Of a stretch of 64,000 bases of DNA, positions 1 through 10,317 are shown piece after piece. The translations under genes and the position numbers were made by a program. The stretch's first letter is position 1. Each line of letters begins with the position of its first letter. Source of the DNA: Sambucus nigra. Its lineage: Eukaryota > Streptophyta > Magnoliopsida > Dipsacales > Adoxaceae. The stretch covers positions 692,245,702 through 692,309,701 of the forward strand of contig OX422208.1 of NCBI GenBank assembly GCA_949130495.1, in the 5' to 3' direction. The notes beneath the pieces were generated by a model. That model saw nothing but the letters and a program-made list of their open reading frames with translations, did no database searches and was not told the DNA's origin.

Positions 1-394
1 AAAATAGGAAACAAGTCAGAGCCCGATTGTAAAACAGTTTAAAAATTAGTTTAGCAAGTATTTAAAATGCTTACCGGCTAATGCAACCAACATATTAGTG
101 CGGCACTCCCTTGAGAAATTCTCACCTCTCTTCTAATCTGCACACCTATCGCACTAATACTCCCAACAGTTTAACTTATCTTATCTCAAGTTACTTATAA
201 TATTTCATGCCGATAATTTCAATTGTTAAGGAAGTAAATTTTATTAAACAGTAAAGTTCTCACATAAGCCTCATTTAATTATAAGGTTTCTTAGTAACGC
301 ATAATACTTTTCAAACACTTGTTCTCAAGTTGAAATAATTATTCATTTCTTACTTACCATAGTCACAGTAGGTAGTTCCCAAATTCCAGGTTTA

Positions 395-418
395 AATATA
401 TATATATATTAAATACTC

Positions 419-449
<31 letters not shown>

Positions 450-452
450 GTA
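395..452. repeat. AT microsatellite in LTR of A
   Basis: Interrupted run of alternating A and T. The corresponding place in the other LTR (about 8271-8321) is a single uninterrupted AT run, so the tract has mutated independently in the two LTRs. Confidence 0.9.
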
Positions 453-1227
453 TCTAACGGCACCCCACATAAAATTTATGGTGCGGGCATACTCTGTTAT
501 CCAGTCCTCGTATCACTCGTACAAAGGGAAATACAAGTTCGAAATCACTCTCGAACCGTAATAACACAAAACACATACACCTTGAGGCGAAGCATTGTTC
601 CAAGTCACTAAGAGGTCAGCGCATACCCTCACGTATCTTAGGACCGTCTGACTATCGATCCCATAGCTTGTACCAAGGATTCCTCTGTTCTAGGGTACGA
701 GTCAGTATCCCCCATAAAGGTCCCATCGAGATAAGACTGTCCCAGTGCGGTAACCTCAGGGATAGCAAGTAGCGCGGGCATGATTTTTACACGTATATAG
801 TATATGCATCAACATAGTCATATATGTATACTACTATTCCCATATCAAATTTAGGTACACTCTCACGACCCATAATTATAATATTTGTCCTTATTACTCA
901 TCATTAGGTTATCACGTATAACGGTTAGTCTCTCATTCTTATTTGTGGGATTATTCCAATTTACTACGTAACACTCGAGGATTCCTATCTCTCCAAGTGT
1001 ATTTTCAGTAGGTATTCATTTATATTTCAACGTAACTCCCTTACGAGTCTCACCCTTTAAACACATGTTCCCATTGTCCCTTATATGTAAAACACCCCCG
1101 TGTAATGTTAATCTTGTTCCACATTAAAGATTCCATTTTTTTATAAAGTCCTACTGGTCTTCTTTATATCCCAAAATGTTCTAACATTAATATCCAAGAA
1201 TGTATATTCATTTAAATTGGGATGACC

Positions 1228-1236
1228 TATAAAAAG
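1228..1236 (+). promoter_or_regulatory. TATA-like box on the strand opposite to element A's genes
   Basis: CTATAAAAAGGGG stands just left of the ATCGAT block and is identical in the other LTR (9096-9107). It lies on the plus strand, antisense to gag-pol. It matches a good plant TATA box, but no transcript evidence exists here, so an antisense promoter is only an inference. Confidence 0.35.
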
Positions 1237-1261
1237 GGGAATGTGAGTTATGTAGGAGGGT

Positions 1262-1311
1262 TCGATCGATCGATGGTAGGTGTTCGATCAATCGATGCAT
1301 CGATCGATCAA
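1262..1311. repeat. ATCGAT palindromic repeat block in LTR of A (left copy)
   Basis: Overlapping copies of the palindrome ATCGAT, separated by a short GGTAGGTGTT spacer. The copy in the other LTR (9131-9204) has an extra stretch of about 25 bp containing more of the same motif, so the block changes in length by repeat gain or loss. Confidence 0.85.
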
Positions 1312-2420
1312 GCCGATATGGCGAATCTGCACAATTTCCAGTTACGGGTTTCCTCTTCCAAAATCATCCAAAATAACATATTTGACTACCAAACTCCCAA
1401 CCATTTATACTACAAGTGTTATAACCTCAAATAAGTGAGATTCTACGTCAGGCATTCGGATTTTCATCATGAATAGTGAATCAAATGGGGCAAAATCCAT
1501 AAAAACATCAAGAACCCTAATATTTTCTTTGTTTAGTTTCTTCCCATTCTTTTACCAGATTTCATACTCTTAATTTACTATAATTTTGTGGTTTAATCTC
1601 TACACATGAATTGGGTTTCCAGAATACATCTATTACTCATACACCGTGCGAATTCAAATCTCCAAACAGGCTTTTCTTTCACAAAACTAGTCCTAATCAA
1701 TCCTAGGCTAATAATATTGGAGCATTAACTAAAATAGAGCAAGATAGATACTTGACTGAGAATTTTTTGTTCAGATTTGTGGAGAGATTGGTGTGGTTGT
1801 GATCCTCGTTGCGCGATCTAACGTTTAGCTGCGACGGCGGTGCAAACGGTGGAGTTCTTGGCCTCGAATTCCTTGGAAAACCTCTCCTCTTCCTCTCCAA
1901 TGGTCATCCTTGGTTTATGGTGATTCTAACCCTAGAAGATGACTCTAACCATCTGATATACCCTTAGAATTTTCGTGGGTTTTCATGCCCAAAAATGTAA
2001 AATGTCTAAAACGCCCTCCCGCAGTGTTAATTAGGCCTAAAAACGTTCCGAGACCCAAACTAAACCCCGGGGTACATTATTTTGACTATCTCGACCCTTA
2101 CGGACATATTGACGCACTCAAAATGACCATACGGGTGACTTATAATTTATTCACTTTTAATAGTCCGAATTTAATCCCGACAGACACAAGCGCATCCCGA
2201 TAAATTTCTAAAATTACCAATTAGATTCTCGTGATAATTTTACTAATCGTAATTAAACCACTTACTTTACCCATAAAGTAACTTATAATAAAATAATTAC
2301 TAACTCTTTTCATGCTAGTAAGTATTTAAATGATTTTCTGGATTAATATTAATTTAATATCTCTAATTAAATTTAATAAATCCCCAAAATTTAAAAGTCA
2401 TAAAAATACAGGGTATTACA

Positions 2421-2433
2421 TACTTCCCCCCTA
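2421..2433 (-). other. Polypurine tract of element A
   Basis: In element orientation the sequence TTAGGGGGGAAGTA directly precedes the LTR start TGTAATACCC. This is the expected primer for plus-strand DNA synthesis. Confidence 0.85.
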
Positions 2434-2700
2434 ATAATGGAATTTCATCCCGAAATTCGAAAAATAAGGTGTACCTGGTAAGAATAACTCTGGGTACTTC
2501 TCACGCATGTCCGTCTTATACTCCCAAGTGGATTCCTCCACATTAAGATGCTCCCACTGGACCCAGACAAGTGGAACTACCTTTGACCTCAATCTCCTTT
2601 CGCTATGGTCTAGGATAGCCACTGGCCTCTCCTCATAAGAGATGTTGGGCTGTAAGTCAATCTCCTCAATCGCGATATGGGTGTGGGCCATAAAATCCCA
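2431..2700 (-). pseudogene. Chromodomain at the integrase C-terminus of element A
   Basis: The minus-strand frame gives a chromodomain-like segment: a strand with PVAILD, then RSKVVPLVWVQW, then EESTWEY and a helix MREKYPELF. The VQW...ESTWE pattern is the hallmark of chromovirus chromodomains, which steer integration towards certain chromatin. The segment itself is open for about 86 codons, but upstream integrase frames are broken. It follows the usual GPF...[10 protein letters not shown] integrase tail (2707-2901) and ends a few bases from the polypurine tract, as expected for the last domain of pol. Confidence 0.85.
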
Positions 2701-3870
2701 AAGTTATCATCTCAATGACGAGATGTGGAATATATCGTGAATGCGATGTAAGTACTCTGGTAGTCCCAATATGTATGCTACCGGCCCAACCCTCTCGCTA
2801 ATAGGAAATGGTCCCACGTATCTCGGGGCCAATTTTCCTTTCTTCCCGAACCTCATCACTCCTTTCATAGGAAATACACGTAGTAATACTTGGTCCCCCA
2901 CATTAAATTCTCAGAAGAACCGTTTTGAATCGGCGTAGCTTTTCTGCCTGTCCTGGGCTATCCGAATGCGACTCCTGATAACCTCAATCCTAGCGGAGGT
3001 TTCCTGAATCACCTCTGGTCCGACCAACTTATTATTCCCCGCCTCTAGCCAACAAGTTGGGGAACGACAAGGCCTGCCATACAATGCCTCAAATGGAGCC
3101 ATGCCAATCGTGAACTGATAAGAGTTATTATAAGCAAACTCTACTAGTGGAAGATGTGGCTCCTAACCTCCCCCAAAGTCAAGGACACACATGCGTAGCA
3201 TATCCTCCAACATCTTATTGGTACACTCTGTCTATCCATCTACCTGTGGGTGATAAGTTGAACTCAACCTCAACTCTGTACCCATGGCATCCTGAAAGCT
3301 CTCCCAAAAACGCGACACAAAAATCTTGTCTCTATCTGACACAATATTCAGGGGTACCCCATGTAATCTGACAATCTCAGTAATAAATAACTGAGAATAC
3401 TGACCTATGGTATAGTCTCTCCGCACTGGCAAAAAATGAGCCACCTTGGTCAAACAGTCCACAATTACCCATATGGAGTCGTGGCCCCGCTGTGATGTAG
3501 GCAACCCAATAATAAAATCCATGGAAATACTCTCCCACTGCCACGCGGGTATTTCCAATGGCTGAAGCAACCCCGATGGTTTCTGGTGGTCCACCTTTAC
3601 CAGCTGGCAAGTAGAACACTTGGACACAAACTCAGCAATGTCTTTTTTCATCCCACTCCACTAGTATTTCTACCTCATATCCTGGTACATCTTATCTCCC
3701 CCAGGATACACCGTAAATCGGGACCCATGAGATTGGGTCATCACTGCATGACGTAAGACTACTCCTTCTGGGACCACCAATCTCCCATTAAAACTCAAAC
3801 CTCCATCAGAACTAACAGAATAGGACTCAGCGCCCTCAGCTAAAAGTCTTACAATCTGCTCCTGGCAAAA
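2701..3870 (-). pseudogene. Integrase of element A (degenerate)
   Basis: Reading leftward from about 3870: a zinc-binding region (SHGSRFTVYPGG, then CSTCQ), a catalytic core with SMDFIIGLP, DSIWVIVD, IVSDRDKIF and YHPQVDG, then the C-terminal domain with [19 protein letters not shown]. Both catalytic aspartates are recognisable. A stop codon sits immediately after YHPQVDG, next to the position of the catalytic glutamate, and others follow, so the core is split over at least three pieces (3232-3651, 2911-3102, 2707-2901). The second zinc-ligand histidine is replaced by tyrosine. Normally the enzyme inserts the cDNA into the chromosome; this copy cannot be translated whole. Confidence 0.88.
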
Positions 3871-4662
3871 TGGGTCTGATGTCTGTGTCTGTATTACCCT
3901 CGTAACATTCTCGAGTGTTACTGTCATGACAGATATGAAAGAACGGGATACTACGTCCTGGTGACCCAACTCCTTACACTTTGCTTTCCATACGTTCGCT
4001 ACATCATCCATCGGTCTACGGATCAACACATCAGCAACTATATTGGCCTTCCTCGGATGGTACTGAATGTCAAACTGATAGCCCTTCACAAACTCTAACC
4101 ACCTATGCTGACGCATATTCAGCTCTCGCTAAATGAACAGGTACTACAGTGACTTATGGTCTGTGAACAAACGGAACTTCTCCCCCCATAAATAGTGTCT
4201 CCATATCCTCAATGCAAAGACGACCGCTGCTAACTCTAGGCCGTGTGTGGGGTAGTTCTTTTTGTGCAGTTTAAGCTTGCGGGAGGCAAAAGCTATAGCC
4301 TCATCCTCCTATTGAAGTACTCCCCCGAGTACCCCTAAAAAGGCGTCGGTGTAAATAGGATACTCCACGCGTGGCTTAGGTAAAGTAAGGATCGATGCTG
4401 AAGTAAGGTTGTCTTTCAGCTCGTCGAAAGCTAATTGACAAGAATCGTCCCAAACATATGGTACCCCCTTGCGAGTCAGGTTCGTCAATGTACCCACTAT
4501 TTTGGATAACCCTCGAATGAATATCCTGTAGTATCCGTCTAACCCTAAGAAACTATGCACTTCCATTGGTGTCGTAGGCTGTCCCCACTCCCTCACTACT
4601 GACACTTTACTCGAGTCAATCGCTAACCCCTGTTCAGAAACAACATGTCCCAAGAACTTCAC
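3871..4662 (-). pseudogene. RT connection and RNase H of element A (degenerate)
   Basis: 4309-4662 encodes the end of RT and the start of RNase H: MKFLGHVVSEQGL, a FLGLDGYYR motif, WDDSCQLAFDELK and YPIYTDAFLGVLGGVLQ, with the RNase H aspartate in YTD. After a stop near 4309 the frame resumes with RKLKLH and [19 protein letters not shown] motifs, and 3670-4116 gives HRWLEFVKGYQFDIQYHPRKANIVADVL, the conserved end of the RNase H fold. The enzyme would remove the RNA strand after reverse transcription. Several stops separate the blocks. Confidence 0.87.
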
Positions 4663-5289
4663 TTCCCGTAACCAGAACCCTCACTTCTCATACTTAGCAT
4701 ACAACTGATGCTCTCGTAGATTCTGAAGAACCTGCCTCAAGTGCTCAGCATTCTCTTCCTCAGTGTGTGAATATATCAAGATGTGATCTATGAAGACGAT
4801 GACAAATTGATCCAAGAACTCTTTGAACACTCGGTTCATCAAGTCTATGAATACGGCTGGAGCATTTATGAGTCCAAATGGCATCACTCTGAACTCATAG
4901 GACCCATATCTTGTCAAGAAAGCAGTCTTTGAAACATCCTGCTCCCTAATACGTAGCTGATGATACCCTGACCTCAGATCTATCTTCGAAAAGAAAGTTG
5001 CTCCCCTCAGCTGGTCGAACAGATCATCGATTCGAGGCAATGGATATTTGTTCTGTATCGTGACCTTGTTTAGCTCCCGGTAGTCCACACATAGCCTCAG
5101 TGAACCATCTCTCTTTTTCACAAACAAAATTGGAGCGCCCCAAGGTGAGGTACTCCTGCAAATGAAGCCCTGACCTAACAGCTGCTCTATCTGATCTCGT
5201 AACTCTCGCATTTCCATCGGAGCCATACGGTATGGAGCGCGTGTTATCGATCGAGTATTGGGTAATAAATCCATGATAAAGTCTATCTC
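4663..5289 (-). pseudogene. Reverse transcriptase of element A, active-site mutant
   Basis: A 197-codon block (4681-5274) carries the whole finger and palm: [80 protein letters not shown] and FIDHILIYS. In Ty3/gypsy elements the last motif is normally Y/F-x-D-D; here the second aspartate codon (plus-strand 4783-4785) reads His, which should abolish polymerisation. A stop separates it from the protease frame at about 5290 and another follows at 4681, both where related elements have coding sequence. The block is otherwise well preserved, so the loss may be fairly recent. Confidence 0.93.
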
Positions 5290-5802
5290 TCAACTGGGGG
5301 GTAGACCTGGTATCTCCTGAAATACATCAGAATACTCATGAGCAACTGGGATCGAATATAAGGGAATCACGACCTCCTTAGAGGTATCCTCCTCTATGTA
5401 ATACAAATGATCGGTCGAGCCTCCCTCTGGGCGAGGCATCGCCACTACAAACATCTCTTGCCCCGAAATGGCAAAGACAATACTCCCATCGAAATAATCT
5501 ATCATGGCTCTATACGCTGCGAGCCAATCCATACCAATTATAATGTCATGCTCATGCATATCTAAGACTAACATGTCTACTGGTAATACCAATCTACCAA
5601 TCTCTACCCCCACGCCTCGACATATAAAGAAAATTAACGATCCATTTCCCAGTGGTGAGTCTACATATGTTACAGTGCTCTCTGCTGTGGCTAATAACCC
5701 TAAGTCCTTCATAAAATGGGTAGCTATAAAATAGTGTGTCACCCCAGTATCAAATAAAACCTGACCCATAGTACCGTGGATAGGAAACATACCCTCAATC
5801 AC
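5290..5802 (-). pseudogene. Aspartic protease of element A
   Basis: An open block of 170 codons includes LFDTGVTHYFI, the retropepsin-like DTG active site, and further on ILVLDMHEHDIIIGMDWL-type motifs (here LVLDMHEHDIIIGMDWLAAYRA), typical of the gag-pol protease of plant chromoviruses. It would cut the polyprotein. The block ends in a stop directly before the RT. The catalytic triad itself is intact. Confidence 0.9.
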
Positions 5803-5873
5803 GGGTGGTACCTGTGGAGCTGCTTCCTAGTGGACGTTATAGACACGTCCATATTGTAACTTCCCCTGCTACA

Positions 5874-7127
5874 CTAGAGAGACTGGAATGGCTGGTAGGG
5901 CTGGTACCTGAGCTGGTGCTGGGAGGGAGACTGGAAAAAGTGGCCTCTGTGGCTCATTACGAGCACCCTGTTACAGTGGGGCCCTATCACCCTCTCGATA
6001 ATCCTGGCGCCTGTGGCCATTCTTACCACACCCGAAGCATCGGCCCCTGAAATTTCCTCCCCTCTGTTCCTACTGAGTACGGCCCGGTTAGCCATTACCA
6101 CCCTGCCATTGGCCCTGTTGGCCCTGCTGAAAATGATGTTGGCCCTGATGGCCTTGCTGTTGACCCTGCGGCTGATGATGTTGGCCCTGCTGGCCCTACT
6201 GATTAGGTTGGCCCTGCTGACCATGCCTAAATCCCCCAAATCCTTACCTGGAATCACCTGATTGGAATTGCTTGGCAGGCTCCCCCTAATGGGAACTATG
6301 CTCATGCTAACGAGTCTGCCCCTGAGATGTTGGTGCTCCACTAGCACCACTACCCCCTCTCCTACCCTGCTGGCCAAACTATCCTGCTCACTTTCTTCCC
6401 TGTAGATGGAAGCGGTGATCCTGGTAGTGTAGCAAAGAAGCATTGAGTATATCCGTGTAGGTATTCAGCGATAGATTGCCTATAAGGTGCTGACGGATCC
6501 TCCAAGCCAACCCGTCCACAAACAACAGTATATTCTTTCCCTCAGTGGGTGCCTCATCTGGAACTATAGTGATAAGTCTTCTGAACTCCTCTTTATACTC
6601 AGCAACAGTCGAATTCTCCTGCTTCAGAGCCAGTAATCTCCTCCTCATCTCATCTGCACGGCGGATGGAAAGTATTTGCTGTCAAATCGCGCCCAAAATG
6701 ATTGAATAGTAATGGTATCCCTCTCCTCCAAGGTAGTAGTGGATTCCCACCAATGCAAAGCGGCCCCCACCAGCTTAAAGGAAACCAACAGTTATTTTTG
6801 TACATCCGTGCACTCGTACATGCGTATATTCCTTTGGATATATTTCTTCCATTGGCTTACCATAATGATATCTGAACTACCCACAAACTCTAGTGGATGC
6901 GCCTTCTGAAAGGCATCCCTAACTCGCTCCCATGCAGATGGAAGTTGTGCCAGTACTAGAGCCACTGCCTGAACTTGGGGTGGAGCCTGATGCACTACCG
7001 CTAGCACGACATTCACTGCCTGAGCAACGATAGCGGCTACCTCATTTGCGTTCATTGTTCCCTGAGCCGGAGCTACTGGTTGCTCGGCTTGGGCATGCCT
7101 ATCCTTAGGTGCGTGTCTCGGAGGCAT
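5874..7127 (-). pseudogene. gag of element A (capsid and zinc knuckle, frameshifted)
   Basis: The frame starts at an ATG at 7127 (MPPRHAPKDRHAQ), a start wording common in this clade. After a stop near 6792 the retrotrans_gag core continues (LVGAALHWWES, WARFDSKYF), a frameshift at about 6650 leads into 6388-6648 (RRLLALKQENSTVAEYKEEFRRL, WRIRQHLIGNLS), then a Gln/Gly/His-rich linker (about 6080-6240) and a zinc knuckle at 5998-6039 reading CFGCGKNGHRRQDY. The knuckle lacks its last cysteine (Tyr codon at 5998-6000), so it could no longer bind zinc in the usual CCHC way. Gag normally packs the element RNA. Confidence 0.88.
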
Positions 7128-7299
7128 CTGAAACGTAAAGAAATTTGTATTAGTCTACAGTTATTATTAAATCTCAAATAGCTGAAGACGTAATTGTAAA
7201 AGCAAGAATACAACAATCCTAAAATGGCGCTCTATAGCAAGAACGCTAAGCTGAAAGCGAAATAAGTCGTACAGATCCTAAAGGACGCTAGAACCTGAT

Positions 7300-7311
7300 G
7301 CTCTGATACCA
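7300..7311 (-). other. Primer-binding site of element A (initiator tRNA-Met)
   Basis: On the minus strand the sequence TGGTATCAGAGC begins two bases after the 5' LTR end; it is complementary to the 3' end of plant initiator tRNA-Met. Confidence 0.92.
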
Positions 7312-7313
7312 CC

Positions 7314-8269
7314 TGTGACACCCCGCCTAATTAAATACCGTCCTTTATTAAATTATAATCAAGGTGAACGGTTGGTTCATTCTTAGCATCACTGTCGTAA
7401 AAATAACTTTTCCAATTAAACACCCTAAATAATTAAGCTAAGTGTCAAAACAATTTTAAAACATAAATTTCCAAATTTTATTTAAAAGACAACATTTAAA
7501 CTTTACATAATTCATAGTTTAAGAATCACCCAACAACTATACTGGAACATATAATCCAAACAATTTAAACATCCAACTAATTAATTCCAACTTTAAAACT
7601 TAAAGGAAAAACATCCTGACAATAACCATTCCAAAATGTAAATATTGGAAATAAACGAATCGCAATATCTAATAAAAACAACTGAATAATAGGAAAGGGC
7701 GACACATGACCAACTGGATAAAATAGAGCAGAAGTGGAATCAATAAGGAGATCATCTAAGCAAGAGGCCTGCAACTCCCACCTAAGCTGCAACGCATTCC
7801 TTCCCAAAGGATCCTATGAGACACGCCCTTGTGGCTGGGCACCTGTAATATATACATATATATACAAGAGAGAAGAGAAAATAGGAAACGGGTCAGAGCC
7901 CGATTGTAAAACAATTTAAAAATTAGTTTAGCAAGTATTTAAAATGCTTACCGGCTAATGCAACCAGCATATTAGTGTGGCACTCCCTTGAGAAATTCTC
8001 ACCTCTCTTCTAATGTGCACACCTATCGCACTAATACTCCCAACAGTTTAACATATCTTATCTTAAGTTACTTATAAGATTTCATGCCGACAATTTCAAT
8101 TGTTAAGGAAGTAAATTTTATTAAACAGTAAAGTTCTCACATAAGCCTCATTTAATTATAAGGTTTCTTAGTAACGCATCATACTATTCAAACACTTGTT
8201 CCCAAGTTGAAATAGTTATTAATTTCTTACTTACCATAGTCACAATAGGTAGTTCCCAAATTCCAGGTT

Positions 8270-8322
<53 letters not shown>

Positions 8323-10317
8323 AATGTCACCCCACATAAAATTTATGGTGAGAGCATACTCTGCTATCCAGTCCCCGTATCACTTGTACGAAGGGAAATA
8401 CAAGTTCGGAATCACTCTCGAACTGTATTAACACAAAACACATACAACTTGAGGCGAAGCATAGTTCCAAGTCACTAAGAGGTCAGCACATACCCTCACG
8501 TCTCTTAGGACCATCTGACTATCGTTCCGATAGCCTGTACCAAGGATTCCTATGTTCTAGGGTACGAGTCAATATCCCCCATAAAGGTCCCATCGAGATA
8601 AGACTGTCCTAGCGCGGTAACCTCAGGGATAGCAAGTAGCGCGGGCATGATTTTTACACGTATATAGTATATACATCAACACAGTAATATATGTATACTA
8701 CTATCCCCATATCAAATTTAGGTACACTCTCACGACCCATAATTATAATATTTGTCCTTATTACTCATCATTAGGTTATCACGTATAACGGTTTGTCTCT
8801 TATTCTTATTTGTGGGATTATTGTAATTTAATACGTAACACTCGTGGATTCCTATCTCTACAAGTGTAATTTCAGTAGGTATTCATTTATATTTCAACGT
8901 AACTTCCTTACGAGTCTCACCCTTTAAACACATGTTCCCATTGTCCCTTATATGTAAAACACCCCCGTGTAATGTTAATCTTGTTCCACATTAAATATTC
9001 CATTTTTTTTACAAAGTCCTACTGGTCTTATTTATATCCCAAAATGTTCTAACATTAATATCCAAGAATGTCTATTCATTTAAAATGGGATGACCTATAA
9101 AAAGGGGATAGTAAGTTATATAGGAGGGGTTGATCGATCGATGGTAGGTGTTCGATCGATCGATGCATCGATCGATCGATGCTCTTGGGTCGATCGATCG
9201 ATCAAGCAGGTATGACGAATCTGCAGAATTTCCAGTTACGGGTTTCCTCTTCCAAAATCATCCAAAACAACATATTTTACTACCAAACTCCCAACCATTT
9301 ATACTACAAGTGTTATAACCTAAAATAATTGAGATTCTACATCAGGCATGCGGATTTTCATCATGAATAGCGAATTAAATGGGGTAAAATCCATAAAAAC
9401 ATCAAGAACCCTAATATTTGCTTTGTTTAGTTTCTTCCCATTCTTTTACCATATTTCATACTCTTAATTTACTGTAATTTCATGGTTCAATCTCTACACA
9501 TGAATTGGGTTTCCATAATACATCTATTACTCATACACCATGCGAATTCAAATCTCCAAAACAAGTTTTTCTTTCACAAAAATAGTCCTAATCAATCCTA
9601 GGATAATAATATTGGAGCATTAATTGAAATAAAGAAAGATAGATACTTGCCTGGGAATTTTTGGTTCATATTTGTGGAGAGATTGGCGTGGTTGTTATCC
9701 TCGTTGCGCGATCTAACGTTTGGCAGCGACGGCGGTGCAAACGGTGGAGTTCTTGGCCTCGAATTCCTTGGAAAACCTCTCCTCTTCTTCTCCAATGGAC
9801 GTCCTTGGTTTATGGTGATTCTAACCCTAGAAGATGACTCTAACCATCTGATATACCCTTAGAATTTTCGTGGGTTTTCATGCCCAAAAATGTAAAATGT
9901 TCAAAAGGCCCTCCCAGTGTGTTAATTAGGCCTAAAAACGTCCCGAGACCCAAACTAAACCCCCGGGTACATTATTTTGACTATCTTGACCCGTACGGAC
10001 ACATTGACGTACTCAAAATGACCATACGGGTGACCTTTAATTTATTCACTTCTAATAGTCCGAATTTAATCCTGACACGACACAAGAGCGTCCTGATAAA
10101 TTTCCAAAATTACCAAATTAGATTCTCATGATAATTTTACTAATCATAATTACACCACTTACTTTACCCATAAAGTAACTTATAATAAAATAATTACTAA
10201 CTCTTATCACGCTAGTAAGTATTTAACTGATTTTTCGGATTAATATTAATTTAATATCTCTAATTAAATTTAATAAATCCCCAAAATTTAAAAGTCATAA
10301 AAATACGGGGTATTACA
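7314..10317 (-). repeat. 5' LTR of element A (complete, about 3.0 kb)
   Basis: Borders are TGTGACACCCC on the left and GGGGTATTACA on the right (plus strand), the inverted TG...CA ends of an LTR. It aligns along its length with 1-2420. It contains an uninterrupted AT run (8271-8321), the longer ATCGAT block (9131-9204), a plus-strand TATA-like box (9096-9107), and the 65-codon minus-strand ORF (9598-9795) seen in the other LTR. By eye the two LTRs are in the mid-90s percent identical in the samples I compared. Confidence 0.94.

Larger units (their letters stand above)
1..2420 (-). repeat. 3' LTR of element A (partial)
   Basis: Matches 7878-10317 almost base for base, with small indels. The inner end reads GGGGTATTACA-like on the plus strand (the LTR start TGTAATACCC in element orientation). 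The outer end is cut by the window. It holds an AT microsatellite (395-452), an ATCGAT-rich block (1262-1311) and a plus-strand TATA-like box (1228-1236). A 65-codon minus-strand ORF (1703-1900) is kept in both LTRs. Confidence 0.93.
1..10317 (-). mobile_element. Ty3/gypsy chromovirus, Tekay/Del-like (element A), degenerate, left LTR cut by window
   Basis: Two long direct repeats (1-2420 and 7314-10317) flank a minus-strand interior with, in transcription order, gag, protease, reverse transcriptase, RNase H, integrase and a C-terminal chromodomain. That order plus the chromodomain defines a chromovirus; the wording of the RT and chromodomain motifs and the roughly 3-kb LTRs fit the Tekay/Del clade. 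A primer-binding site for initiator tRNA-Met and a polypurine tract lie at the expected inner LTR borders. The coding part is full of in-frame stops and frameshifts, so the copy is dead. To its right, Tat-type RNase H coding sequence resumes at once, so A lies inside element B. The left target-site duplication is outside the window. Confidence 0.93.

Noticed and set aside
2741..3371. Plus-strand open frames across the integrase region (2741-2938, 3147-3371)
   Set aside because: Shadows of the minus-strand integrase, which has clear family motifs.
6013..6261. Plus-strand frame rich in Leu-Ala repeats, like a membrane protein
   Set aside because: It is the complement of the Gln/Gly/His-rich linker of gag, which is in frame with the zinc knuckle.
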